Shown here: positions 1-12,300 of the stretch, one piece after another
Numbering within the stretch: the first letter of the stretch is position 1
Layout of the letters: every line of letters starts with the position of its first letter
NCBI GenBank assembly: GCA_026225945.1
Contig: JAMJFZ010003646.1
Coordinates: 1-64,000, forward strand
Length of the DNA: 64,000 nucleotides
Source: Cricetomys ansorgei
Lineage: Eukaryota; Chordata; Mammalia; Rodentia; Nesomyidae
Reading direction: 5' to 3'
Translations under genes and position numbers: made by a program
The notes under the pieces: model-generated
Database searches by the model: none
Seen by the model: the letters and a program-made list of their open reading frames with translations, nothing else
Told to the model about the DNA's origin: nothing

Positions 1-894
1 ACAGATAAAGTGTCCTCCCATGAAAGCCAGAGCTGTATCTTTCATGGAGCAATGACGCTAAGATGTGGAGGAGAAAATCAGAGTTACATTAGGAAGGGAA
101 ATGGCTACAGGTGAGCACTGTGTGTGACAAAATATGGAGATGACAGAGTTTCCAGAACTCAGTGATTTAGGAATCAAATTTGATGTGGGTTTGGCAAAAA
201 TAGGCCCTGACCCTGGTTCTAGGCTTCATAGGATTGAGAAACAGCACATCTAACCACCCACTTAGTACAGAAAACTCTCTAAAACCTCGGTGCTGAGTTA
301 ATTCCAAATTTCCTGTGAAGAGAACTACATCTGAGTTGTGGGGAGGTCTAGATGAGAGTGGCTATATTCTGAGGTCTCAGGGCCTGGTCCAGGCTCGAGA
401 CAGGGCATTTAGCATAGCAAAATATGGACAGACATGAAGTTGAGTTGACAGAGTTGGTGGCAGTACTGAGCCTGACAGTAAAGAAAGGAGATCATGAAAC
501 CGGTATCCTGTAGAAACACAGTTGGAACTCTACTGAGTGGGTCATCACGCCTGGCTTCTACTGCTCACAGTTAGCAATGTTGAAAATAATAGAGACTTAT
601 GATAATGATATCAGACAAAATGACATTTGCCCTTGGAGTGATTATCAAGTCTCCTGTGCTTTCTTGGGAATCTGCAGTGTATCGTTTGTTATAGAAAACC
701 CTCTTTTTTAAAAAATACTTATTCATGGAGTTTTTATGCTACTGTAGATATACCTAGGAACTTGGCCAGTGGAGGAGAGATAATAGACACAGGGTATGTG
801 AAATCATGATGCTTATCTTACATCACTTTTTATTAACTGAAAATTAGTTATGAATGTTTGCTAGTTACATTAAGATGAGTTTGAGAACATGATT
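1..894. other. Non-coding unit A flank 3' of the V relic
   Basis: No gene is seen. This is the sequence downstream (in the minus-strand sense) of the V relic at 895-1171. It is shared with 26016-26909 in unit B and, split by LTR insertions, with 46372-46618 and 47562-47871 in unit C. The stretch near 840-890 is the ancestral, unoccupied form of the site into which the LTR at 47872-48813 inserted in unit C. Confidence 0.7.
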
Positions 895-1171
895 AGCCCC
901 ATCATCCACAGCATGCATTGCAGGACTGAACAGTACTCTTGCAATATCTCAGGACTCTTTGGTTACAAACAAGTGGTTGGGACCCCAGAGCCATGAGATA
1001 CATTCAAGTGGTGTGGTCCTGTGCAACATTTCTGAGTGGCATTAAATTCTACTGGGAAAAAGAGGAGAGAGCTTCCACACTGAAGCCACTACTAGCGTTG
1101 AAAGTGACTGTAGCTGATGCTCCAGAAGACAAACAGTGAGGGCAGCCAAGTCGGCACAACTGAGTCGAAAC
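895..1171 (-). pseudogene. Immunoglobulin lambda V relic, unit A copy (V exon only)
   Basis: Read on the minus strand from 1171, the sequence keeps a decayed V-lambda framework 1 (LPSL..., then SSGASATVTF in a shifted frame) followed by SSGFSVE. After that comes a framework 2-like stretch without the conserved Trp. The framework 1 Cys codon is replaced by Phe. Frameshifts and stops break every frame. The closest look is to the IGLV5/IGLV11 type, judged from the better copy at 26910-27345. The splice acceptor is degraded, and no leader exon or RSS is recognisable. The leader and 5' flank present in units B and C are absent here: sequence equivalent to 27295 joins sequence equivalent to 28108. 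Assignment rests on homology to the other two copies, which keep clearer V features. Confidence 0.7.
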
Positions 1172-2790
1172 CTCAATGCATTGCTGGCCCATGTGGGCAA
1201 TGTGACCCGCTGATGCACATTCCTAACTCTGAGAGGAGTCACAGCACCCTCTTGTGGCTTCATTATTCCTAGGGTTTGAAGGGTTCCTTCATTTAACCAC
1301 TTTTTACTTCTAAGGCAACCCTACATTTATTCCCCAGGCTGACTCACAATCAACACCTTCCCTTCTTCACTAATTTTGGCTTATAGATATTTCTATCATT
1401 TTTGAGAAATCATCCCTTATTTTTTTGATGTTTGATGTCAATGCTCTGTGATTTCACCTCATCTAAATGCTTTGAAAGATGCAAATGATGGGTTTCACGA
1501 TGGTTTTCAGTTTTAAAGGATGGATTTATTTATTTTTGCCAATATATGTACAGGTTACATAAGTGATAATAATTCTTAGAAACTAATGAGTAAAATGTAA
1601 GAATGTGGTCCAATATTTGGGATTAATGTTTTAAGGACCACATTCTAAACACCACAGCCAGCATTGTATGTTAATGATTTAAGAACCACTAATGAACACT
1701 AAAACCAGCCTTGCACACGAACAGCTAAACACTCCAGAGAGTCACAGTGAATACATGTCTTGACTAGATAATGATCCACTTGCAGAGCCCAGCATTGTTG
1801 CCAATGTCAGCATTGTGTGAGACTCCACTAGACACAACAAACCTCCTCAGAGTAAGTGTTGTGAGATCTCCCTCCTCTTCACCTTGATAGGATTTGTTTA
1901 TGACAGAACACCTTGTCTTCCCTGGAAATAACCCACATCAAAATGAGAGGAGGGGCCCATGAATTTACACTGGTGTAAGAGTCTGAGAGGAACCTAACTT
2001 CCCCATGTTCTGGAACTTCCCAGTTCCCTTACTTGATTCTCACCTCTTAGAATCAATTCTTATTAATTCCTGCCTTGGGAAAGTGGGAGTCCACGAATCT
2101 ACTAAATCTGTGTTTAAAGTTTCACTGTGTGTCAGGCTTGAGAATCCATTTGATAGTGGGTAAAATATAACAAATAAAGTCATCAGTCTAAGATCTTGAC
2201 TATAGAGCTTACGTGATGTGTGGTTATTATCAATATGCTTATTCCCCTTCCCATGGTGAGGTCAGTGAAATTACAGCTTATGCAATCACTCTACTCAGGG
2301 AGACAAAGATTGGAGAAGGAGTCAGTATGAGAACTATTACTTTAATGTAGTACAGATCATCTCTGATCCTACTTTGGGCACAATTACTTAGAATAGGAGA
2401 AAATATACATTTGGAGAAACAGGGTTTTATCCACCAGTGACAGAACCTTGATATTGAGAAACAATGTAGATGTTAGGCTATTGTGTGGTTCAGCAAAAAT
2501 TTCATAAAGCCAAGATCTGTAAATAATACATTCTGCCAAGTCTTAGATAGTCCTTTTCTTAATGTGCAAAGCAATCATCATAAACATAACTGGAAACAAA
2601 TCACAACAAACAATGGCCTGATTAATATGTGTCTCTTTGGCTGAAGACTGTTTTAGTACATGTTCAAGAATATTCATCACAGCCTTCTCTAGTGACTAAT
2701 AAAGAGAATTAGGTATAACTTGCAGTCAAAAAATTATGGCAGATGTCTCCTGTAGTCACACATTTCCTCAGCTAGGTTTGCTCCCAGATT
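1172..2790. other. Non-coding unit A sequence
   Basis: No gene is seen. It is homologous to about 28108-29250 in unit B and 51200-52500 in unit C, including the shared motif 'cagcaccctctggtggctt'. Short open frames in the three copies are not conserved with each other. Confidence 0.65.
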
Positions 2791-2839
2791 GTGTGTGTGT
2801 GTGTGATGTGATGGAATTATTTTACTCATTACCTTCAGA

Positions 2840-3230
2840 GTGTTTGTCATTGGTGTATAGAAAGGCTACTGGGTTTGTGTCTATTTTGAATCACTCTGCT
2901 TTGCTGAATCTATTTATCAGCACTACATGTTTTTGTGGAGTATTTAGAGTCTTTTATAGAAATAATCACATCATCTACAAACAGGGTGCCTTTTCTTCTT
3001 TTCCTACTTGTGTTTCCAATATTGCCTTCTTTTGTGGCTTAAATTAACATATTAAATTGTATAGAACTGGGGTTATGGACACCCTAATCTTGTTCTTCAT
3101 CCTATTGTGAATGCTTAGAACCCACCCTCATTTAACATGATGTCAAGTATAGGTGTTTTCATTTGTTACATTGGTTTATACTCCTTTCAGCTCTAGCCTC
3201 TTTTCAGCTTTTGAAAATTTGTGATATTTG
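2840..3230 (-). mobile_element. L1 fragment (ORF2 region), antisense
   Basis: The plus strand reads like the complement of an L1 ORF2 reverse-transcriptase segment: 'ctgctttgctgaatc', 'tttatcagcac', 'cacatcatctacaaacag', 'ctaatcttgttcttcatcc'. The equivalent in unit C is 53745-54230. Unit B seems to lack it. It is much decayed, with no coding potential. Confidence 0.65.
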
Positions 3231-3409
3231 TCCTGACTTAATACATAACATCTCTGAGAATTAAAAGCTAATTACTTAGCCATAGGGAGGGTATGAGTAC
3301 AATAGAATGAAAGAGTCTGTGCCGAGGTATTGTTCCCACAGTGCTATGAAGTAAGTGAACATGTAACCCAGTCACAGGATGAGAGAAAATCTTTGCCAGT
3401 CATACATGT

Positions 3410-4660
3410 ATCAGAAAAAGAGCATCTAGAACATTTAAATACAGAACATTAAAAGCCAAGACAACAAATAATCCAATTAAAAATGGATTATTGGATGAGC
3501 CAAAAATTTCATAAAAGAAAAACTACAAATGGTTAGGAAACACTTTATAAAAAGTGTTCAAGATCATTAGCCATTAGAGAAATGAATATGAATATTATAA
3601 AAGCACTTTAGAATGTCATCTCACCCTTGTCAGAATGGCCATCATCAGGAAAACAAATGACAACCAGTGCTGGCATGGATGTGGAATAAGAGAAATTCAT
3701 ACATTCCAGTTACTTGAAGTAAAGAACTCATGCAGACTCTAAGAGAAATCAGTCCTGAAAATGATCTAAAAGAAGACAAATAGTTCTGTAATGCATCCTA
3801 AGTTTATCATTCCTGAATATCCCCAAAGGACAATACATATTATTGCAAATATATTTGTATATCATGTTAATTGCCACTTCTTTGCAAAGGTTGGAAATGA
3901 AATCAACCTACATGTCTGGTAACTGACAAAAAATAAATAAAAATGTTACGTATATAAAAAGTAAAATATCACTCAAGAATGAAAGAAAAAGAAAATATTG
4001 TAAATCAAAGTATAAAATCAAACAAGTCAAGAAAATCAATGGAACTGACCACAAATTATACTGAGTGGGCTCACTCAGGTCAGAAAAAGCAATTGCCATG
4101 TATTTTCTTTTATATGTGAGGGTTACATTCAAATCTTATGCTTTACGTATTTATCCTGGAGTCCAATGTGTCTGGTGGCTTGAGTGAGATGGCCAACAAG
4201 AACAACAAAATTTATACCATCTCGTGCTAAGGATGAAGTGTAGTAAGAGTAACATTCATTAATTGTTGGTGGGAATGTAAACCAGTATAAGCCACTGGGG
4301 AAAGCAATGTAGCAGTTCCTTAGGGACTGGGTCTAGATCTACATAAAGATCCAGATGTTCTATACTTAGGAATAAACCTACAACAGAGATATAGCTCAAT
4401 GATATTTACTGCAGCTCTATTCATAGTAACCAGAAATTGGAAACAGCCTAGATGTCAGTCAAAAGATGAACAGATAAATAAAATGCAGTTCATTTACACA
4501 ATTGGTAATTTCTCAGCTGTACATACATTTTTAAAAAATGAAATGGATAGAGCTAGAAAAATCATTCAGAATGAAGTAATCCAGACCTAAAATACAAATA
4601 TGGCAAGTTTCTAGTTATATATGGAGTTTTACTCTTAGTCTTTGACAAGCAGGCTACAAT
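3410..4660 (+). mobile_element. Decayed L1 fragments (ORF2 3' end), two adjacent pieces
   Basis: About 3430-4140 holds the familiar L1 ORF2 tail: 'aatccaattaaaaatgg', 'cattagagaaatgaatatg', 'agaatgtcatctcaccctt', then 'tggcatggatgtggaataag'. 4255-4650 repeats the later portion ('ggtgggaatgtaaaccagt', 'aaccagaaattggaaacagc', 'gatagagctagaaaaatcat'). Both are on the plus strand and full of stops. Part of the second piece is shared with 54530-54665 in unit C. Confidence 0.75.
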
Positions 4661-4979
4661 CTATTTAACCACAGAAGTTATGTAAATAAATGGGGAGGGA
4701 AGGACTTTCCTAGGATGAGAAATAGAATTGAAAGATATGGATGAATGAGTGGGGAATGGAAGGGAAGATCCAATGGAGAGAGGGAGGGATGAGGGAGATA
4801 AAAGAGTAAATATAAGGAGAAAAAGCTAAAAGAAATGGTCATATAGAAGCTACACACAAGAGGCTTCATTTACAGTACATATAATCTATATTGATTGGAT
4901 TATGCAAATAAAATGGAATGCCTGAAGTAGACAAAACTCACTAGCAAATGAAAATTTTAGTGAAAAGAATGGATTATAA

Positions 4980-6360
4980 TTAACTGGGTTGTTGGTCAAA
5001 GAGGCCCCATGGGAACCCTCAAACAATCAAGGCTAATTTCAAGGAGATTTTTGGCTCTCCAAAAACTTATCATAAGGGCATATTGCTGTAGAAAACATCT
5101 ACACACTATTGAACATGAAGGAGTCAAATTGGTGCCTACCTAGAGCCTTCAGCCCTACTAACTAGTATTCATAGTACTGTAAGTTTCTCTATACACTACC
5201 ATAGGAGAATGGTGAACACCAATCCATTTACAAACCCTGATATACACAATGGTGAATAGCCTAAAAGTTATCATGGTACAACTGTGGCACACAAGTTCTG
5301 GGAACACCAACCCCTTTCTGATTGGATTCAAGGAACGCTCCATAAGATCGAACACATCCCAACACAGTCTAGGTGGCCAAAAACTTGAGACAAGATAGTC
5401 CATGGATTTAGGTGAAAATCTAACACTACTAAAGAAATGTCCTTGCAGGACAATTACATCACAACTGTACCCATTCTGCTATAACCACTGGCTTGTTCAA
5501 AAATCATCAGAGAAGCTAACTCCTCAAGAAGAGGGCAACAAATACAAGGACACAGAATTGGACAATGTGAAGAGTGTGAGAGACCATGGAACACACAGTC
5601 CTAAATGGGATGTCTCCATCAAGTCCCTTGCCTCAGGGCTCTGAGGAAGAAGAAAGATGTTAATACTTAGTGGAGATGGGAGACAACAAGAGATAAAGGC
5701 CTTCAGACACAACAGGACAGATGTAAATATAAACTCATAGAGACTGCAGTAGCATGCACACGGCCTCACAGGTCTAAGCCAGACTAGGAGCTAGTGTTGA
5801 GAGAAGTAGACACAAGACCACATGCATAGAGCAGAAGCTGTCTCCAAATGAAGCTGCTCACAAAAGAAAAATTACTTTTCTCCAACAGAGTCTCACTGTG
5901 TATACAAAATACAATTATGCCAGGACTAATGCATAACAAAAGATTACTAACACAAAATAAACTCAGTGATATTTTGGGAGATTTTTTTTCCCTCTCACAA
6001 TGCTTTGCTTGGATTTGTTTTTTGTTTTGTTTTTGTTTATTTTAGTTTTTTTGTTTTTTGTTTTTGTATTAATTACGTATACTCTTTTGCATATGTTTCT
6101 GGGGTTTTTAAATGATTTTTCTTAGTGTCTTTATGTATTTTTTACTGTTTCTGTCTTTGGTTTTTTTTCCTGTTTTTGTTTTGTCACTTCCTGGTTTGTT
6201 TCATTTTATTTTATCGTATTTTATTATGTTTTAGATACGTGTTCATATTCTAAGGAATGGGAGAAAGGAAGGGAGTGAAATGGGTGGGTATGAGCATGGG
6301 GAGGGGGAACTACAGTCAAAACATATTGTTTTTAAAAAATCCATTTTGAATTTTAAATAT
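4980..6360 (+). mobile_element. L1 3' UTR-like sequence (Lx type)
   Basis: This is a long non-coding stretch ending in G/T-rich DNA ('tgctttgcttggatttg', 'tgttttgtttttgttt') and then a G-rich segment 'gggagaaaggaagggagtg'. It is matched along its length by 29480-30830 in unit B. The layout resembles the 3' UTR of old rodent L1 (Lx) elements. The family call is from memory of consensus style, not a search. Confidence 0.55.
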
Positions 6361-6594
6361 TTTCAAAGAAGTAAAAGGCTCAATCATGTGCCTGTAAATT
6401 TGGCTTAACTGTCAAGATAGTCCATGTATAGTAAACTGATTGGCGCAATCAGAGAGAGATGTTTGTCTATACTATGAACCATACTTTGTATCTTGCCTGT
6501 GGCTGTTTCATGTACCAACTTAAGATTGTTTCTTCTCACCTTCCTAGTTTTTCATGTCTGTCACTTTCAATAAATACTAGGCTAATTAGAGATA

Positions 6595-6690
6595 GAAAGA
6601 GAGAGAGAGAGATGGAGAGAGAGAAAGAGAGAGATACATAGAGAGAGAGATACATAGAGAGAGAGAGAGAAGGAGAGAGAGAGAGAGACT
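6595..6690. repeat. (GA)n-rich simple repeat
   Basis: This is an imperfect GAGA tract with GATACATA interruptions. The related but shorter tract in unit B is at about 31040-31130. Open frames across it are low-complexity artefacts. Confidence 0.9.
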
Positions 6691-6978
6691 GCATCCATAG
6701 GCTCATGTATTTGAACACTTGGTCCTCAGTTGGTGGACAATATAGGAGAGACTAGAATGCATGTCCTTGTTGGAGCATGTGTGTCACTGGGAGTAGGATA
6801 GGCTTTGCATTTCAAAACCCCAAACCTTTCCCACTTAGTGCTCTTAGACTCCTGCTAGTAGATCCAGGTGTGATATTTCAACTACTGTTCCAGTGTCATG
6901 CCTGACTGCCTGCTGCCATGCTCACCACTGTGAGAGTAATGGACTCTAACCTTTGTGAAACTGTAAGCTCCCCATATA

Positions 6979-7236
6979 TTTCTTCTTCTTCCTCTTCTCC
7001 TTCTCCTTCTCCTTCTCCTTCTCCTTCTCCTTCTCCTTCTCCTTCTCCTTCTCCTTCTTCTTCTTCTTCTTCTTCTCTCTCCCCCTCCTCTTTCTCCTCC
7101 TTCTTCTTCCTTCCCTCCTCCTCCTTCTTTCTTCTTCTCCTTCTCCTTATTCTTCTTCTTCCTCTTCTTCTTCTTCTCCTCCCCCTCCTCTTTCTCCTCC
7201 TTCTTCTTCCTTCCCCTCCTCCTCCTCTTCCTCCTT
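6979..7236. repeat. Long polypyrimidine tract (TTCTCC/TTC)n
   Basis: About 250 bp is almost pure C/T on the plus strand: an array of 'ttctcc' hexamers followed by 'ttc' triplets and mixed 'cctcctc' runs. The equivalent in unit B (31430-31590) is shorter and passes into (ATT)n. The 124-codon frame through it encodes only Ser/Pro/Leu low complexity and is not a gene. Such mirror-like pyrimidine tracts can form triplex (H-DNA). Confidence 0.95.
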
Positions 7237-9020
7237 ATTCATTCTATGATCAACATAACTGTTTTTATTTTATTAAAATATGCAGTTTATGATAAAATAT
7301 TACAAATTTCAGATCATCTCACAGCACATACTCCTATAAACATTTAAAAGTTCATTTTTAATAAAAAATAGCGGTCATTTTATATTTAATGTTTAACATG
7401 GCCAACAGTCTCTGGGTCAGCACAACCAAAGAATGAAAAAAAACTGGATTACATTGCAAATATCCCACAAAAAAGGAAAAGAATGAAAAATAAAAGAAAA
7501 CTACAATTTACACAACGTGTGTTTTAGTTTACATTATAGAAAAATAGTTAAAATAATTACCAGGTAAACATGTTAACTATCATAAAGTTGTCTGTATTGG
7601 TGGTTTTGTAAAACTCCAGGGGATTCTCTTAAATTTTTACCTGCACTTAGGATGCTTTCCCCCCCCTCTTTTGTGGTCTAGTCCAACCTTGATGTATGGG
7701 TCTATGCCTGGTCTTGTCCATTTTCTTAAGCCCTGTTTGATGGGCAAGTCCTGGGAGGCCTTCTCTTTTCAAGGGAGAAGTAGGAGAGACTGTTGTAGGG
7801 TGTATTTGGGGGAGAGAAGAGATGGAATGGGAGCTAGATCAAATGTAGAGAGTTGAGGCTGGATTCTGGATGCATTTACAAAAAATAAATTAAAAAGAGA
7901 AAAGAAAAATCAAGCTATTAACAACTAAAAAGAAAAGGAAATTAGCAGTCAAAATGAAGAAGTATTTTCAACATCAAGATGTGAAACACTGGAATCGGAG
8001 ACCTGGAGTAAAAACAGCAGATAGACCATCAGATCATGGGTGGGTCTGAAACTTTCATTTCTGAAGATAAGTTTATTTGTCCTAAATTCATCTAAAATAC
8101 CTACCCCCATCCCAAACAGACACTTCAAACTACAAAACTAAGCCATGAATCTATTCTTTGAAAACTAATGTACTTTAGAAATAGCTTTTATGTTTTGACA
8201 GAATTTTACACATTCAGGGTATGTTCAATACATATTCAGGTTCAATTTCAATGCAATGCACAGTATTACATAAAAATTACTTAAGTAAAAATTCACCTTT
8301 ATGGTAACATTTGAGGTAAAAAATCCTACATAAATACCAAGAAATCACTACTTTTTCACAAATTGAGATTATTTTAGTTAATTTTTATTATCTACAAAAA
8401 TTCTCCTAAGTATGTATCATTGTTTTGGAAAATGGCTAGAATAAAAATGAGTAGAATATAAAATAAGATGAACTTGTACAAACTGTAACTTTTGGTTGCT
8501 CACATAACTTGCATGTGTGCTAGGATGACACTGTGCAATGGTGGCAAAGGTCTCGATAACCTAAAACGGGAAGTTCTAAATTCTTATGCGCTATGACTCA
8601 GTGAACAGAGCCTAGCTTTCCTGGTTGAAAATATTAACTGAAGTTATATTTGTCTGCTCTATTCTTCCCTGAAATATGTTAAAGTCTAATACTGTAATTT
8701 AGCACTGCTTTTCAAATTCCTCAGGGAGTGTAAGGCCATAGAGACCAGAAAAAAAATGCTTATTTCTAGGATTCTCTCCCTTTAGAGCATCTCTAAAATA
8801 TTTGTTAAAAACGTCTATCATAATTAAAAATTTAGCAATTACCATTACTTTATATACAACTCCCAGAAATGTTAAAAATTCAGCAGTCTTCAGTAATATC
8901 TGATTATTCCCTGTAGCTCCTGAGGTACAGCTGTTCCTCTGTATGAAAATGAGAAGTGCCACTAAGTGCATTAAGACTCAATATAAACCTAAAGAATGAT
9001 CTATGAGCATGTATAGCTTA
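7237..9020. other. Non-coding unit A sequence conserved with unit B
   Basis: No gene is seen. It aligns with 31640-33506 of unit B nearly end to end ('ctgatcaacataac', 'aatttcagatcatctc'). Its last part (about 8475-8700) also aligns with 54680-54930 of unit C. The longest frames are short and not kept between copies. Confidence 0.7.
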
Positions 9021-9245
9021 CAGTGCTTCAGAAAGTGTGTGCTGCCAACCCTTTGGAGGCTGAGGGACCCTTTTTCAGGTTTTGCCTCAGACCATCTGCA
9101 TATAAGATATTTGCATTATGATTCATAACAGAAGTAAAATTACAGTTATGAAGTAGCTGTGAAAATAATTTTATTTTGGGGGGCCACTACAACATGAGGA
9201 ACAGTCTTCAAGAATCTCAGCATTAAGGACATGGAGAACCACACG
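9021..9245. mobile_element. URR1-like non-autonomous hAT (Charlie-type) DNA transposon
   Basis: It shows the rodent repeat pattern: 'agatatttgcattatgattcataac', 'gttatgaagtagctg', 'aataattttattttgggggg' and 'acaacatgaggaac', closing near 'gagaaccaca'. Its terminal 'cagtgcttca' corresponds to the hAT-like CAGTGGTTCTCAA inverted repeat. The same insertion lies in unit B at 33507-33723, so it predates the duplication. Confidence 0.8.
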
Positions 9246-10442
9246 TTTAGGGGAACATTCCAGAAATCATACTGACTTTACTCCCTGTTCTGCAAATAAG
9301 CTCAGGATCCTGTTTATTTGAACCAAAATAAAACAATTTTTGAAGTCAACATTTAATTTCCGTAAGTGTTTTCAATGGCTTATATCAAAAGAAAACTAGG
9401 TTAGCTAATTTCTATTCTTTCGGAAAACTGGTATAAATTATATGTAAAGTAGCTTAATTAAACATTTGCCTTGCACTCATAGCAAAATAATTCTTGCTGA
9501 ACTAGGATAAAACTGTAAGATACCAAACCTCTCTTTGCAAACTAAAATCATGTATTCCATTATTTCTAGGCCATGTGCCCTAAGCCCTACTAAGGTATTG
9601 CAGACATTTCTATCTACCCGCTGCCCAACGATTGTGGGTCTTATTTAGGGATACCAGGTCCCTAATTCCTTGTATAGTGTCCTGAATGTGACAGGCCCTG
9701 AATAAATACTGAGTTACAAAATGCTGGTTTCAAAATTGAGATTTATAATTGACACATTAAAGTGCTTTTCCCCTTAAGAGTGTATTAATAATAACAACAG
9801 AATCCATTGCTCACCAAAATAATATCTAGATGATGTTTAAGTTCTACACTTCAGTGTTCTGTCATTCACCCAAACTTGGAAATTCCTACTTATGACTGCA
9901 CAACAGAGATGAACTCAAACAGTTCAAGATTAATTTTCTGTCTTAGCCATGGGCTAGGTCAAATTCCATTCTGGTGTCTGTTGGATTATTTTAAACTCTC
10001 AGGAAGAAAGTCATAGGGCAGTTTTGATGTACGCACCTATGTGGGCAACCTTCATGGAGTTGTCCTTTGCAAAAATAAAAATTCAATTGGGGGAAATTAT
10101 TCAAAGAAAACTGCTTTAAATGAGGGCATGTGGGAGACAGGAAGACAGTAGAATGTTGGAGGAGAGTTCTGATGGTTGTAAGTACAGACAGCACTCAGGG
10201 ACAGTGACAGAACTCTGTGCCCACTCTTTCTTGGAAAGCTAATGATTCAGACTAGAGTGTGCTTTAAGATGTGGGGATCAAGGGTTAGAGACGGCTTAGT
10301 CCTTATTTGCTTTTCTTCAGATGGCCCAAATTTGATTACTAGTAACAACATGGATGACTTACAAATTCTATAACTCCACATCTGAGGGATGCAATAACCT
10401 CTTTGGGTCACCACAGGTAACTTAGTACATATGGCAGACATC

Positions 10443-10446
<4 letters not shown>
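9246..10446. other. Non-coding unit A sequence
   Basis: No gene is seen. 9246 to about 10200 matches 33724-34680 in unit B ('tcatggagttgtcc', 'tcaggaagaaagtcat' type blocks). Homology fades near 10200-10246. Confidence 0.7.

Positions 10447-10492
<46 letters not shown>
10447..10492. repeat. (CA)n microsatellite, 23 dinucleotides
   Basis: An uninterrupted CA array, likely polymorphic. Confidence 0.98.
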
Positions 10493-10493
<1 letters not shown>

Positions 10494-10559
10494 TTTTAAG
10501 GGGAAAAGTTTGTACTATCAGTAGAACAATTGCACCTAAAAGAACAGATGTAAATCCTG

Positions 10560-11935
10560 CCAGTAATTCATGTAGATTGACTTCATACTTTTTTACTTCT
10601 CTTACCCTAGCTCCATTCTCCTGTCTCCCACATCAATGAAGCAGAAAACCTATGTCAGTATCCACCCATGGCATTTCAGGTGGATTCTATAGGTCTTCTA
10701 CTAAGCTCCCTCCCAGCCCCCAACTCCAGCAAACACTCCTTGTTAACCCAGAGGCCACTTCTTCCAGGAGAGCAGGTATGCTACTGCTGACCTTCACCTC
10801 TCCTTAAGCTCCTACAGATCCACTCCCTCAATATCCTCCTCAGCTTGTAGCATAAATCCTAGGGAAGTTTTCTTTTCCTCTCTGACTGTAAACAAGGGCT
10901 CATAAGTATCTTCTCCTCTTACATTCTGTCTCCCAACTCATCCCATTAACACCGTCTCCAATAACATCAAGCATTCCCTAGGAACACAGCAGCTGAGCAG
11001 GCCAGGGAAACAGGTAAGCTAACTGAATATGTTCACCACTCCCTCCTCTCCTCCAGATCCAATCTCCCAGTCTCCTTCCTAGCTCTGCACAGAACACCTG
11101 CTGCAGCCTTTCTTCTCTCCCTCCACACATCACCTGTGAAACCCATACACCTTCCCAGCCTAACACTTCACCTACAACTGGTTGCTTTATCCCACTCCCC
11201 AATTTTAGTAGGTACTCCCTGCTGACCCACAGGCCACTCCTGCCAGGTATCTAGGTAGACTGACTGTAGACCACCCTCTCACCTTCTCTTCTTCCAGAAC
11301 CAACCCCAGTCTTATTCACAGAGCTATAGCAGACCTTCTAAGATGACCTCTCTTTACTGTCTATCCACATTCTTGGAGACTAAATAACAAGATCCTGTCT
11401 AAACATACAGCTTTTCTTCCTTCTTTGAATCCTTCAGAACCCTAGCCTATCTCCATCTATATGTGTGAGCTCATAATACCCCAAAAGATATTTTTCTGGA
11501 AAATCCAGTGGCCACCTCTATCAGGTCCACAGAAAATTTCCTACCGGGAAACACATAGCCATCACACTCTCCTAAAATCTAGACAGTAAACAGACACCAA
11601 ATTACAAAATACCCAAATAACACCTAAAATCATAAAACAACACCTGTACTTTAAATCATCAAAAGGATGAATCTCAGATTCCTTAATATCAGCTGAAAAA
11701 CACAGTTAAAAAGAGCTAGGGCAATATGTCTACAAAAGAGGCCAAAAATCCTAACACAACAGGCTCTGAATATTCTAACAGATCTGAAGCACAAAGAAAA
11801 TCCTTTAAAACCACAAGTGTGAATAGAGGTCCTTAAATAGGAAATTAATAAATCAATTAAATAAACCCAGAAAAACACAAAAAGAGCAGTGGGAAGAAAA
11901 GAATAAACCACCTGCCATATCCTCTAAGAATCCCT
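10560..11935 (+). mobile_element. L1 5' region fragment (5' UTR-like plus ORF1 start)
   Basis: A C-rich stretch with recurring blocks ('ggccacttcttccagg', 'ggccactcctgccagg', each followed by pyrimidine-rich DNA) is followed at about 11510-11930 by A-rich L1 ORF1-like sequence ('ctgaatattctaacagatc', 'gaggtccttaaataggaaa', 'cccagaaaaacacaaa'). A second L1 with similar 5' sequence lies at 14960. All frames are broken. Subfamily not determined. Confidence 0.6.
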
Positions 11936-11959
11936 CTGGAGGCCCTTAGGAATCTCTCG

Positions 11960-12085
11960 ATTTACTTTATTTATTTATTTATTTATTTATCTATCTATAT
12001 TCTAGCAATTGAATCCAAGTTCCTCAAACAGAATAATCACGAGTGTTAGCACTTAGAAACAGTACCATCCCAGTCTAACTTGTAA
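11960..12085 (-). mobile_element. Degenerate B2-like SINE with (TTTA)n tail
   Basis: The plus strand has 'ttatttatttatttattt' (the tail in reverse). It is followed by 'gcaattgaatccaagttcctc' and 'gtgttagcacttagaaaca', which resemble a decayed antisense B2 body. Very diverged. Confidence 0.5.
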
Positions 12086-12147
12086 TTAAAGATATTAAGG
12101 AAATTCAGGCTTCATATAGGAAACCTTTCTGAAGAACTAAATCCAGA

Positions 12148-12300
12148 CCAATAGCCAGACATGTGGAATGCATCTGTCATCCCAGAACTCAGTACTTTAA
12201 GACAGAAGAAGACAGATGGATTGTATGTTCTCACAAGCCTAGGAAACAAAGCAAGAACCTACCATGATAAAAAATAAAACAAAAACAACAGCAACAACAA
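12148..12300 (+). mobile_element. Degenerate B1-like SINE
   Basis: Sequence 'gtggaatgcatctgtcatcc' then 'cagaactcagtactttaaga', ending in an A-rich tail 'aaaacaaaaacaacagcaac', follows the B1 plan (A box/B box region, 'cccagcactc' block, A tail) with many changes. Confidence 0.6.

Larger units (their letters stand above)
1..10246. repeat. Duplicon unit A of the IGLV segmental duplication (left end cut by window)
   Basis: Blocks here align in the same order and orientation with unit B (24480-37945) and unit C (44570-64000). Position 1 onward matches 26016 onward (for example the shared 'gaggagaaaatcagagtt'). 895-1171 matches 26910-27198. 7240-10200 matches 31650-34680. 2700-3420 matches 53745-54400. 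Copies are diverged by many substitutions and by insertions and deletions, so the duplication is not recent. The copy lacks about 0.8 kb that holds the V leader and promoter in B and C. Alignment was by eye, so edges are approximate. Confidence 0.85.

Noticed and set aside
4904..4911. Perfect ATGCAAAT octamer
   Set aside because: No V exon nearby. Probably chance in AT-rich DNA.
6918..7292. 124-codon Ser/Pro/Leu-rich frame
   Set aside because: Translation of a pyrimidine simple repeat.
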